From NCBI GenBank assembly GCA_964429385.1, contig CAYSBR010000013.1, positions 3,930 to 67,929 on the forward strand: 64,000 nucleotides of DNA, written 5' to 3'. Both the position numbers and the translations under genes were made by a program. Below the pieces are notes generated by a model, which saw only the letters and a list, made by a program, of their open reading frames with translations, ran no database searches and was not told the DNA's origin. Origin of the DNA: UBA2377 sp964429385 (lineage in GTDB: Bacteria > Verrucomicrobiota > Verrucomicrobiia > Opitutales > Opitutaceae). This document shows, in pieces, positions 47,213-55,677 of this stretch (its first letter is position 1; each line of letters starts with the position of its first letter).

Positions 47213-49441
47213 TCAGAACTGGGTCCGCACAGATAGCTCGACATTGAAGGGTTCGCCGAGGCGGGCCATCGTGGTGCCGGCAACGGGTTGGTAAACCTCG
47301 TCGGTGAGGTTGCGGGCGCGCAGGGCGTAGGTGGCCCGGCCCCGGGTGTAGCTCGCGCCGGCGTCGAGCGTGGTGTAGCCGTCGGTGATGACGGCGTTGT
47401 GGACGGTGGCGAAGCGGTCGCCGACGTGGCGCAGGCCGGCGTTGAGCGCGAAGCCGGCGGGCAGGCGTTTGTGGGCGAAGAGACCGCCGACCCATTCGGG
47501 GACGTTCGTGGGCGTGTTTCCCTTGCGCGAGATGACGCCGGTGCCGAGGTTCTGCGCATATTCGCCATACCAGGCGTCGGTCCAGGCCGCGTTGACTTCG
47601 ATGCGCCAGGTGGGGCTGGGCAGGATGGCGACGGCGAACTCGACGCCGCGGGAGTTCTGCGCGCCGATCTGCTGGTTGATGCGCAGGCCGGTGAGGGGAT
47701 CGAGCGTCGAGGTGAGGAGGTTGTTCTTCTCGATGTCGAACAGCGCGAGGGTGAAGTCCACCTGGCGGCCGAGCGCGCCCTTCATGCCGATCTCATACTG
47801 GCGGCCGGTCTGGAGGGCGAAGTCGTTGGCGGAGGCGTTGAGCGAGACGAGCTGCGTGGTCGGCTCCGCCGCCCGGCTGTAGCTGGCGTAGAGGTTGAGA
47901 TCCTTGGTGACAGACCAGACGAAACCGCCGCGGCCGGTCCACGGGTCATAGCGTTTGCGGTAGGTGGCAAAGGCCGTGGCGGGCGTGACGAGGGTGTCGC
48001 GCTGGAGGTTTATCTCATCGCGACGGAGGCCGAGGATGAGCTTGAGCGAACCGGTCAGATCAAGGGCGTTTTCGAGATAGAAGGCTCCGGTTTGGATGGC
48101 GACGCGGGAGACTTTCTCGAAGCGATCCGGGTCGCCCGGGCCGGTGGTCTGCGCGGGGTTGAGCAGATTCACGCTGCTGGCCGTGGTGGCATAGCTGGCG
48201 GGCGCGCCGCCGCGGGTGAGGTCGTTGCGTTCGTAGAAGCCGCCGATGAGGAAGCGGTTGGCCCGGCCGGCGATCATGCCGCGGTAGGTGACATCAAGGC
48301 GGTGGCCGACGAGGGTGTCATCGCGGTAGATATGGACGAAGGAGCGGCGGTCCACGAGCCGGGTGACAGGATTCCAGACGTTGGTCTCAAGGTTGCGCCA
48401 CTGCATGAGCTGGGTGGTGGCATAGGTCTCGCTGCGCACCTCAAGGTCGGAACTCAGGCGCAGTTCGGCACGCAGGCGGGTGAAGGTGTTCTCCGACTTC
48501 GCGTAATTATCGAGGATGTTGTAGTTGGTGCGGCGCGCCTCGCTGACGACGCGCGGGTTGATCATGCGGTCGGTGTTGGCATTGAAGACGCGCACCTCGG
48601 GCCGGGCGTTGGCGATGGTCGTGTTGACGACGGCGTCATAGACGACGGGGTTGCCGTAGTAGGATTCGTTCCAGTCCTTGAAGAGGGAGGTGTTGAGCGT
48701 GAGCGTGAGCCGATCCGAGACCTGCCAGCCGAGTGCGCCGGCGACCGCGTCGTAACGCTGGGCGTTGCGGTCCGCGTAGCCGGCGGTCTCGTTGTGGCTG
48801 TAGTCGAGGCGGCTGGTGACCGTGCCCGCCTGGCCGAGCGGCAGCGGGCCGCCCCAGCCGAGGCCGAGCCGGTAGCTCTCCCAGGCGCCGACGCTGAGGA
48901 AGACCTCGCCGCCGGCGGTGGCGGCGGGCGCCTTGGAGAGGTAATTGACGGCGCCGCCGATCGCACCTTCGCCGAACATGAGGCCGGCGGGCCCTTTGAG
49001 CACCTCGACACGATCGAGGAGGAAGGAGTCAATGGTGCGGGAGGATTGCGAGGCGGTGTTCTGGCGGATGCCGTCGCGCAGGATGCTGACGCTGTTGGAG
49101 CCGAAGCCGCGCGTGGAGTAGGTTGGGATCGAGCCGTATTGGGTGCCGCCGGTCATGCCGACGGCGGACTCGACCGCTTCCACGGCGGTGCGCAGGCCGC
49201 GCAGTTGCATGACCTCCTGGGTGACGATGGAGACGGAGACCGGCAGGTCGCGATTGGTCAGGCCGAGCCGCGAACCCGAACCGGGCGCGGCGTCGAGCGG
49301 CAGGGAGAAAAGTTTCTCCTTCTCCGCGGTGACCGCGACGGGGTCGAGTTCGACGGGCTCATCGGCCCAGTCGGTGGCGAAAGCAAGGGCGGCCGAAGCC
49401 AGCCCCAAAGTTGCAAGGCGGAACGAAAATTTGAAATTCAT
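47213..49441 (-). CDS. TonB-dependent receptor, siderophore type
   Basis: A 742-residue outer-membrane receptor with signal peptide MNFKFSFRLATLGLASAALA. Plug regions: RDLPVSVSIVTQEVMQLRG, VGMTGGTQYGSIPTYSTRGF, and RVEVLKGPAGLMFGEGAIGG. The barrel ends VELSVRTQF with terminal Phe. The layout (long plug, no carbohydrate SusC features) fits ferric-siderophore or metallophore receptors. Because CusF-like and cytochrome genes follow in the same unit, a copper or copper-chelate substrate is an alternative. It is the largest gene of the run and lies 137 bases after the small Cys-motif protein gene. Confidence 0.85.
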   Translation of the reverse strand: MNFKFSFRLATLGLASAALAFATDWADEPVELDPVAVTAEKEKLFSLPLDAAPGSGSRLGLTNRDLPVSVSIVTQEVMQLRGLRTAVEAVESAVGMTGGTQYGSIPTYSTRGFGSNSVSILRDGIRQNTASQSSRTIDSFLLDRVEVLKGPAGLMFGEGAIGGAVNYLSKAPAATAGGEVFLSVGAWESYRLGLGWGGPLPLGQAGTVTSRLDYSHNETAGYADRNAQRYDAVAGALGWQVSDRLTLTLNTSLFKDWNESYYGNPVVYDAVVNTTIANARPEVRVFNANTDRMINPRVVSEARRTNYNILDNYAKSENTFTRLRAELRLSSDLEVRSETYATTQLMQWRNLETNVWNPVTRLVDRRSFVHIYRDDTLVGHRLDVTYRGMIAGRANRFLIGGFYERNDLTRGGAPASYATTASSVNLLNPAQTTGPGDPDRFEKVSRVAIQTGAFYLENALDLTGSLKLILGLRRDEINLQRDTLVTPATAFATYRKRYDPWTGRGGFVWSVTKDLNLYASYSRAAEPTTQLVSLNASANDFALQTGRQYEIGMKGALGRQVDFTLALFDIEKNNLLTSTLDPLTGLRINQQIGAQNSRGVEFAVAILPSPTWRIEVNAAWTDAWYGEYAQNLGTGVISRKGNTPTNVPEWVGGLFAHKRLPAGFALNAGLRHVGDRFATVHNAVITDGYTTLDAGASYTRGRATYALRARNLTDEVYQPVAGTTMARLGEPFNVELSVRTQF

Positions 49442-49578
49442 GATGAGCGGGCATGCGGAGGAATCGTCGCGTCGCGGGCATGCGGCCGCCGGCGCGGGTG
49501 CGCGCGTGAGAGCGCGCGGGTTGGATCGGAAACGCCGCCCCAGCGGGCGCGGCGTGATCTGGCGTCAGGCGCTGCCGC

Positions 49579-49998
49579 TCAGCAGCGCGGGGGCGGCACG
49601 GGCACCGGTTCGGCGCGCGTGAGACCGGTGTCGTGAGCGACATCCGGCCAGGAGGGGGTGGGCACCGCGACGAGAAAGCGCTCGGGCGTCTGCACGGCGA
49701 GCAGCACTTTTTCACGGCTGCGCTCGGTCTGCTGGGCCGGCTGGTTTTGCTTCACATCATCCACAACGGCGCAGATTTCGCAGGTGGCGGTGCCGTCGAA
49801 GGTTTTCTTCACGGCCTGGCTGAAGCTCATGATCTGCGAGTAATCCCGCATCATCTTGGCCCAGGCGACGACCTGCACCGCATCCCACAGGGCTCCGTTC
49901 GCGCAAAGCCACGCGAAGGAGAGGATGAGAATCTGGAAGGTGCGCCGCACGGCTGGGCACACAACGCGGTGAAGCGCGCCGGGGGCAAATCCAAACAC
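49579..49998 (-). CDS. Small membrane protein with CEIC motif
   Basis: A 139-residue protein with a helix around FQILILSFAWLCANGALW, then a soluble part that includes KKTFDGTATCEICAVVDDVK followed by a Pro-rich tail. The CxxC pair after a signal-anchor resembles small proteins that accompany metal receptors in Verrucomicrobia (recalled pattern). It is the first gene upstream of the siderophore-type receptor on the same strand. The start at 49998 is the longest; a later one is possible. Function unknown, metal context likely. Confidence 0.55.
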   Translation of the reverse strand: MFGFAPGALHRVVCPAVRRTFQILILSFAWLCANGALWDAVQVVAWAKMMRDYSQIMSFSQAVKKTFDGTATCEICAVVDDVKQNQPAQQTERSREKVLLAVQTPERFLVAVPTPSWPDVAHDTGLTRAEPVPVPPPRC

Positions 49999-50188
49999 CC
50001 GGTGGGATGCAATTATAACGCCTGTTACTCGCCCCCTTCAGCTGTGCGATGTGACAGGCCGGGTGTGATGCCATGGCCCGCGCCGATGATAAAAAAGGTG
50101 CCGGGTGCGCATGACACGCGGCGGAATCAGGCGCGGGCGCAAGGTTGGGTTGCAGGTGGACGGTGCAGGGCCAAGGATATGGGTCCAT

Positions 50189-51280
50189 ATGCTGCCAGCT
50201 ATCGCTTCACGTCCGCCGGTCACCGTGCTCAGCGGTTTTCTGGGGGCGGGCAAAACCACCCTGCTGCGCCATCTGCTCGGGCAGGCGGCGGGGCGGCGCT
50301 GGGCCGTCGTGGTGAATGATTTCGCCGCGCTCAATATTGATGTGCAACGGGTGGCGGACGCGGGCGCGCGGCGTGTGGTCGAGCTGGGCAACGGCTGTGT
50401 GTGCTGTTCCGTGCGCGACGAGCTGGCCGAGACGGTGGCGGCGCTGGCGGTCGAGGGCGGTTACGAACACCTGATCATTGAGACGACGGGACTGGCGAAG
50501 CCGCGGGCGGTGGCGGATCTGTTTCTCCGGCCCAATGCCTTTGGGCGGAGCCTCGGAGATTTTGCCCGGCTGGCCTCGCTCATCACGGTGGTGGATGCGC
50601 GGCAGTTCGGCGACCAGTGGACGCGCCGTGAGGCCGGCGAAGCGGGTGCGGAGCTGCTGGCGCAGCAGGTGGAGTGTGCGGATGTGCTGGTGCTCAACAA
50701 GACCGATACGGTCACGATGGAGGTGGCGGACGAGGTTGAACATTCCCTGCGGGGACTGAACCCGCGGGCGGAAATTATTCGCACGGCGCATGGGCGGATT
50801 GATGCGGATGCGTTGCTGGGCCGATCGCGATTTGAGGCGACGGAGACATTGCGGGCGGCGCGCTGGGTCCGCGTGCTGGATGCCGCCGCCGGTCTCCGGC
50901 GGAGTGAGCCGGGCGGCATGGCGCACGGGTTTGCGAGCTGTCTCTACGAAGCGCGGCGGCCCTTCGATTCTGTCCGGCTCGATCGCTGGCTGGAGTCCGG
51001 CCGGCCTTCCGGTTTGCTGCGGGCAAAGGGCTTCTGCTGGCTGGTGGAGCGGCCGGATGACATGGGTTTTCTTTCAGTCGCGGGCGGTGAGGCTAAACGG
51101 GAATTCATCGGCCCCTGGGCGGCGGCGTTGCGTGAGCGTGGCGAGATCGGCGAGGTGCCGCCGACGGTGCGTGCGAAGTGGCGGGAGCCGCAGGGGGATC
51201 GTCGGCAGGAGCTGGTGTTCATCGGCACCGGCCTGGAGGCGGCGGCGATTCGCGCGGCATTGGACGCGTGCCTGGCGTAG
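50189..51280 (+). CDS. COG0523 GTPase (CobW/ZNG1-like metallochaperone)
   Basis: A 363-residue G3E-family GTPase. Walker A is SGFLGAGKTTLLRHLL, the metal-binding CxCC motif is ELGNGCVCCSVRDEL, and the nucleotide-specificity motif is VLNKTDTV. The C-terminal CobW domain follows with ARWVRVLDAAAGL and RPSGLLRAKGFCWL. The start at 50189 (MLPAIASRPPVTVLSG) brings the Walker strand to the usual position; the frame is also open upstream. COG0523 proteins deliver zinc or cobalt to client enzymes and are often Zur-controlled. It lies divergently from the Cys-motif gene and is convergent with the WD40 gene. Confidence 0.9.
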   Translation: MLPAIASRPPVTVLSGFLGAGKTTLLRHLLGQAAGRRWAVVVNDFAALNIDVQRVADAGARRVVELGNGCVCCSVRDELAETVAALAVEGGYEHLIIETTGLAKPRAVADLFLRPNAFGRSLGDFARLASLITVVDARQFGDQWTRREAGEAGAELLAQQVECADVLVLNKTDTVTMEVADEVEHSLRGLNPRAEIIRTAHGRIDADALLGRSRFEATETLRAARWVRVLDAAAGLRRSEPGGMAHGFASCLYEARRPFDSVRLDRWLESGRPSGLLRAKGFCWLVERPDDMGFLSVAGGEAKREFIGPWAAALRERGEIGEVPPTVRAKWREPQGDRRQELVFIGTGLEAAAIRAALDACLA

Positions 51281-51286
51281 AGGCGG

Positions 51287-51313
51287 CGTTTGTCATATAT
51301 TGGATGACAAACG
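51287..51313. terminator. Stem-loop between convergent genes
   Basis: CGTTTGTCAT (51287-51296) and ATGACAAACG (51304-51313) form a perfect 10-bp stem with a 7-base loop between the COG0523 and WD40 stops. No U-run follows on either side. It is placed to end transcription in both directions. Confidence 0.5.
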
Positions 51314-51321
51314 GCGAGGGC

Positions 51322-52347
51322 TCAGCCTTCGGTTTTTAACACGTAAGCCACGCCTTTTTCGGAGCCGATGGCGAGCAGGCGGTCGTCGGGCGACCAGGCG
51401 AGCTTGGTGGCGGCGGCGGGCATCTTGACGGTGGCGCGCAGCGGTTGCTTGCGCTCGGGGCTCCACAGGTGGACGACGCCGTCCTGCGCGGCGGTGGCGA
51501 GCAGGCCGTGGGTGTGTTGAAACGCGACCGCGCACACGGGGGCGTCGTGCGGCAGCATGCCCGGTTCGCGCCCCTCGGGGCCGGCCCCCGCGCAGTCCCA
51601 CACACAGGCGTCGCGGCCGCCGCTGGTGGCGAGCCAGCGTGAGGTGTGATCGAAGGAGAGGTGCTTCACCTTGCCTTCGTAGCCGCTCATCTGGAGTTCG
51701 ATGTCGGTCTCGGGAATCCACAGATGAACGGAGGGATCCTGGTTGCCGGAGACGAGCCACTTGTTGTCGGGCGACCACACGAGGGCCTGGATGCCGTTGT
51801 TGTAGGGAAATTCCTTCTGGATGACGAAGTCCTGCGCATCCCACAGGCAGACGCCGCCAAAGTAGGAGACGGCGACGCAGCCGCCGGCGGGTTGCGCGGC
51901 GAGGGCGGAGATGGACTTGGGCGCATCCTTGAAGACATGGGCGTGGCTGCCGTCGGCGCGCAGCGCGACGAGTTTGCGGCCGGCGGTGGCGAAGAGCGTG
52001 GCGCCGCTCCAGACGGCATGCTCGATCCAGGCGGTGCCGAGTTCGGCGGAAGCGGTGTGCTGGCCGGCGGCGGCATCCCAGAATTTTACGCGTCCATCCT
52101 GTCCGCCGGTGGCGAGGAGGCCGGAGCTGAGAGTTGAGCGCTGAGAGTTGAGCGCGGGCTGCCACGCGAGGCAGTTGGTGCCGTCGTCGTGTCCGGGCAG
52201 GGTGTGCAGGAGCGCACCGTCGCTCGCGGTGTAGAGATGGACGGGGCCGGCGGCGGAGGCGGCGGCGAGCCGCGTGCCATCGGGCGACCAGGCGAGGTCG
52301 ATCACGTAATCGTCGAGAGTGGCGGCCCAGTGCTTGGTGAGATTCAT
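51322..52347 (-). CDS. WD40 repeat protein
   Basis: A 341-residue seven-bladed WD40-type propeller with no signal peptide. Repeats include YVIDLAWSPDGTRLAAAS, GLLATGGQDGRVKFWDA, IQALVWSPDNKWLVSGNQ, HLSFDHTSRWLATSGGRDA and GLLATAAQDGVVHLWSPERK. The start at 52347 (MNLTKHWAATLDDYVI) fits. Cytoplasmic WD40 proteins next to COG0523 GTPases recur in some bacteria, suggesting a scaffold or client role in zinc handling (recalled association). One loop, ALNSQRSTLSSGL, is encoded by a 14-base tandem repeat. Confidence 0.88.
   Translation of the reverse strand: MNLTKHWAATLDDYVIDLAWSPDGTRLAAASAAGPVHLYTASDGALLHTLPGHDDGTNCLAWQPALNSQRSTLSSGLLATGGQDGRVKFWDAAAGQHTASAELGTAWIEHAVWSGATLFATAGRKLVALRADGSHAHVFKDAPKSISALAAQPAGGCVAVSYFGGVCLWDAQDFVIQKEFPYNNGIQALVWSPDNKWLVSGNQDPSVHLWIPETDIELQMSGYEGKVKHLSFDHTSRWLATSGGRDACVWDCAGAGPEGREPGMLPHDAPVCAVAFQHTHGLLATAAQDGVVHLWSPERKQPLRATVKMPAAATKLAWSPDDRLLAIGSEKGVAYVLKTEG
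52127..52154. repeat. 14-base tandem repeat inside the WD40 gene
   Basis: Two perfect head-to-tail copies of CTGAGAGTTGAGCG. The 28 bases sit in the coding frame and give NSQRSTLS, a loop between propeller blades. The TGAGAGTTGAG text resembles short dispersed repeats seen between genes in this phylum. Confidence 0.7.
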
Positions 52348-52657
52348 GATTGCAGGCGATTGATACGAAGGCGTGGCGGGAGAGGAAGGCGAAGATTTTT
52401 TATTCCACCGGCTCACCGCGGCGGGTTTACGGGTGATGCGGGTGCGCCTAACGGAACGGATACGCGGGGAAAATTGACCCGAAGAAAAAATAGCCGGTGA
52501 TTTACGTGCCTTTTTTGTCGCCGGGGCCGGAGGAGTTTCACAACTTCGCCGCCTGTCATGCTCCCCGCTTTCGCATGACAGCCCCTGATCCACCCCTGTT
52601 ACCGCCTGAAATGACCCTGCTTAACGTCCCCTGTTCATTGGCTGAAAGGATGCCGGC
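52348..52657. promoter_or_regulatory. Upstream region of the sugar ABC operon with palindrome
   Basis: About 310 bases between the WD40 start and the solute-binding protein. CTGTCATGC (52553-52561) and GCATGACAG (52573-52581) are perfect 9-bp inverted repeats 11 bases apart, about 75 bases before the start codon. This could be an operator or a leader hairpin. I see no convincing promoter boxes. Confidence 0.4.
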
Positions 52658-54130
52658 ATGAAGGGTTTTTTCGTCGTCAGCACACTGGTGCTTTCGCTGT
52701 GCAGCGCGCTGCTTTACTGGACGCTGCCGGGCCGGCAGACCGAGTTGCCGATCCTCTACTGGATTACGCAGGACGACAAATATAAGCAGGAAATTGTGAG
52801 TGTGTTCCGGGAGTGGCTGCGGGACGAGGGGCTGCCCGATGTGGACCTGCGGATCGACAATACGAACACCGACGAAACCAAGAAATTGGTGCAGGGCGTG
52901 TCGGGCGTGGGGGCCGACCTGATGGACCTCTACAACTTCCAGTTGGATCTTTTTCCCGCGACGGGGATGATGCTGGATGTGACGGAGGACGCGAAGCGTC
53001 TGGGTTTTTCCCCGGATGTGACCTATCCGGGACTGCAAAACGATATCGTATTCGAGGGGCGCCAATACAGTTTCCCGCGCAGCGCCGGGGTGTTGCTCAA
53101 CTGGGTGAATCTCGGGACTTTTGAGCGTTTCGGTGTGTCGCCGCCGCCGTCGCGCTGGACCCCGGACGAATTTGAAGAGCTGGGAAGGAAGTTCGTGGCG
53201 GCGGCCAACCCTCCGGGGACGCGCCAGCGCACCTATTTGGCGAACACGGTGTCGCGCGACGTGATGCGGCGGGGAGTGGGGCTGGCCAATTTCAACGAGA
53301 CCGGCACACGCTGCACGCTGGATGATCCGCGCAATGCGGAGGTGCTGGAGCGGGTGCGCCGCTGGGTCGTCGAAGACCGGCTTCTCCCGACGAAGGAGGA
53401 GGATGCGGCGATGTCCGCCGATATTTCGGGTGGAGGCAGCATGTTCTCCCATTTTGACTCGGGCCGGTTCGGCATGGTTTACACCGGGCACTGGGCGTTC
53501 ATCATGCTGCGGCCGCGCGGCACGTTCAAACTGGCGACGGCCGAGGGGCCGCAGGACGGGTTTCCCAATGCCGAGATGGGCGGTGGCGGCGTGGGGGTCT
53601 ATGCCGGCACGCGGCACCGCGAACATGCCGTGCGTTTCCTGCAATATCTGGGCAGCGATCATTTCAACCGGCTGATCATCCGGCAGGCGGACTCGTTGCC
53701 GCCGCTGCCGCGCTACGCGAAAACCGATGAGTTTCTGTATCCGGTTGGGCGTGAAAACGAATGGCCGGTGCACGGGGCCTTTGCCCGGGCCACAAACGAG
53801 ATCGGCATCACGGTGAGCAAAAGTCCTTTTGTGCTGCCTTCGATTGTTTACCGGCTGGAGCTGGAAATCTACGAGGCGGTGATCGCCGGGCGGCTCACGC
53901 CGGAGCAGGGCGCGCGGCAGATGGCCGAGCGCATCAATGCCGAGATCGCCCAGAGCGTGCGGCGCAACGAGCGGCTGCGTGCGCTCTACGAGGAACGGGT
54001 GCGGACCCAGCAGCGCATTGATGAAAGACGCGCCGCCGGTGGGCGCGTGCCCGCCGATTGGGTGACGGATGCCTTCCATCAGGCTTACTACCGGGCGCAG
54101 GGTTGGCTGGAAGAGGAGGGCGGATCATGA
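52658..54130 (+). CDS. Sugar ABC transporter substrate-binding protein
   Basis: A 490-residue family 1 extracellular solute-binding protein. The N-terminus MKGFFVVSTLVLSLCSALLYW is a signal-anchor without a lipobox, so it may stay membrane-tethered. The bilobal fold shows LPILYWITQDDKYKQEIVSV, GADLMDLYNFQLDLFPATG, and FPRSAGVLLNWVNLGTFERF. The C-terminus is extended by a charged helix (AEIAQSVRRNERLRALYEER) of about 70 residues. It overlaps the first permease gene by ATGA. The substrate is an unknown oligosaccharide or sugar. Confidence 0.87.
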   Translation: MKGFFVVSTLVLSLCSALLYWTLPGRQTELPILYWITQDDKYKQEIVSVFREWLRDEGLPDVDLRIDNTNTDETKKLVQGVSGVGADLMDLYNFQLDLFPATGMMLDVTEDAKRLGFSPDVTYPGLQNDIVFEGRQYSFPRSAGVLLNWVNLGTFERFGVSPPPSRWTPDEFEELGRKFVAAANPPGTRQRTYLANTVSRDVMRRGVGLANFNETGTRCTLDDPRNAEVLERVRRWVVEDRLLPTKEEDAAMSADISGGGSMFSHFDSGRFGMVYTGHWAFIMLRPRGTFKLATAEGPQDGFPNAEMGGGGVGVYAGTRHREHAVRFLQYLGSDHFNRLIIRQADSLPPLPRYAKTDEFLYPVGRENEWPVHGAFARATNEIGITVSKSPFVLPSIVYRLELEIYEAVIAGRLTPEQGARQMAERINAEIAQSVRRNERLRALYEERVRTQQRIDERRAAGGRVPADWVTDAFHQAYYRAQGWLEEEGGS

Positions 54131-55611
54131 AGACGCGCGGCTCCGAACTGCGCCGCACGGTGACGGGAGTGGGTTTTCTGCTTCCGAACATCCTGGGGTT
54201 TCTCGCCTTCACGCTCGTGCCGCTGGTGATGAGCTTCTTCATCGCGTTCACGGATTGGGATGCGCTCCGGCACAATATCTTCCGCGACGAGCCGTTGAAG
54301 TTCGTGGGGCTGGAGAACTTCATCTGGCTCTTCACGCATCCGGAGTTCTGGCACTATCTGGGCAACACGTTCTTTCTGATGCTGGGCCTGCCTTTCGCGA
54401 TCGCGGGCAGTCTCGGGGCGGCGTTGCTGCTGACGCGCGTGACCCAGCGGCCGGCGGCCCTGCGCGGCGCGCTCGTGCTGGCCACGCTCATCCTCATCGC
54501 CAGCCTGCTGGTGCTTCTGCGGGGCGGAATGGCGGAGGCGGGAGTGTGGTTCATCTTCGGCGGGCTTGCCGTGATGATGCTGGTGGGCGGCGTGCTTACC
54601 GGCGGGGCGATCCACCGCACGCTGTTCTATCTGCCGCACTTCACGGCGGGGGTGGCCACCTTTGTCCTGTGGAAGAAACTCTACAATCCGCAGACGGGCC
54701 CGATCAACGTGGCGCTGGCGCCCGTGCTGGAGAAGTTTGCGGCGCTGGTGCAATGGGCGTCGCCGGTCTTTGCGGTGGGCGTGCCGCTGGTCTCAGGCGT
54801 GCTCGCGTTGCTGCTGGTGGTCTGGCAGGTGCGCCGGCTGCGCCGGCACTGGGATGATTCCGCGGCGGGCGAGGTGACGGTGGCCTTTGGCGCGGCGTTG
54901 CTCGCGCTGCCGGTGGGATTTCTCCTGCACTGGCTGGGGCTGCCAGGCTGGGCGGCCGCGGGGCTGGCCCTGCTGGGGGCCGGCGGGTTCACGATGACAA
55001 CTCTCCGCCGGCCGCGACCCTGGGGTCCGGTATGCGCGCGGGATGCGGGGGTGAGCGCGGAACTCGCGCTCGGCCTGGGCCTCGTGCCGCTGCTGCTGCT
55101 GCTTGGTGCGGGCGTGGCGATGGGATCGGGGCTGCCGGCCGCGACGGCGACCGGCCTGGAGCCGCCGAACTGGCTGGGCGACTACGCCTGGGCCAAGCCG
55201 GCCATCATGATCATGGCCCTGTGGGCGGCCATCGGCTCGAACAACATGATCCTGTATCTTGCAGGACTGAGCAACATCCCGCCGGAGCTCTACGAGGCGG
55301 CGGACATGGACGGGGCTTCGCCGCGGCAGCGGTTCTGGCACATCACCTGGCCGCAGCTCGCGCCGGTCACGTTCTTCGTCTTCGTGATGGGCATCATCTA
55401 CGGATTGCAGGGCGGCTTCGAGATGGCGCGGGTCATGACGAAGGGCGGCCCGGCGGGCAGCACGACCACGCTCAGTTATTTCATCTACATCGAGGGTTTT
55501 GAGACCGGCCGGCTGGGCTATGCCTCGGCGGCGGCCTGGGTGCTCTTCGCGCTCGTGTTTGCGCTCTCCTTCCTGAACTTCCGCTTCGGCAATCGCAATG
55601 CCAACGACTGA
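54127..55611 (+). CDS. Sugar ABC permease (MalF-type) with extra membrane segments
   Basis: A 494-residue permease, long compared with the usual 290-320. The start at 54127 (MKTRGSELRRTVTGVGFLLP) overlaps the binding-protein stop. Standard parts are present: NILGFLAFTLVPLVMSFFIA, TLFYLPHFTAGVATFVLWKK, and the EAA loop ELYEAADMDGASPRQRFWHI. Two insertions are unusual: about residues 105-160 (a hydrophobic pair LVLATLILIASLLVLL and FGGLAVMMLVGG), and about 205-345 (several further helices, including VSGVLALLLVVWQ and ALLALPVGFLLHWLG). The EAA loop that docks the ATPase is intact. It pairs with the next permease. Function of the inserts is unknown. Confidence 0.87.
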   Translation: MKTRGSELRRTVTGVGFLLPNILGFLAFTLVPLVMSFFIAFTDWDALRHNIFRDEPLKFVGLENFIWLFTHPEFWHYLGNTFFLMLGLPFAIAGSLGAALLLTRVTQRPAALRGALVLATLILIASLLVLLRGGMAEAGVWFIFGGLAVMMLVGGVLTGGAIHRTLFYLPHFTAGVATFVLWKKLYNPQTGPINVALAPVLEKFAALVQWASPVFAVGVPLVSGVLALLLVVWQVRRLRRHWDDSAAGEVTVAFGAALLALPVGFLLHWLGLPGWAAAGLALLGAGGFTMTTLRRPRPWGPVCARDAGVSAELALGLGLVPLLLLLGAGVAMGSGLPAATATGLEPPNWLGDYAWAKPAIMIMALWAAIGSNNMILYLAGLSNIPPELYEAADMDGASPRQRFWHITWPQLAPVTFFVFVMGIIYGLQGGFEMARVMTKGGPAGSTTTLSYFIYIEGFETGRLGYASAAAWVLFALVFALSFLNFRFGNRNAND

Positions 55612-55677
55612 CCTGCTCCCGGCCCGGATGCCTCCAATTCACCGCAGGCGCGCTCTTGCGCGCGGGAGGGCCGGCGT

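Noticed and set aside
47288..49636. 782-residue plus-strand frame opposite the TonB receptor
   Set aside because: Gly/Val/Asp-rich antisense; the receptor on the minus strand has plug and barrel motifs.
52553..52581. Insertion-sequence end or attachment site
   Set aside because: Only one 9-bp palindrome with no direct repeats or transposase nearby; more likely an operator or leader hairpin.
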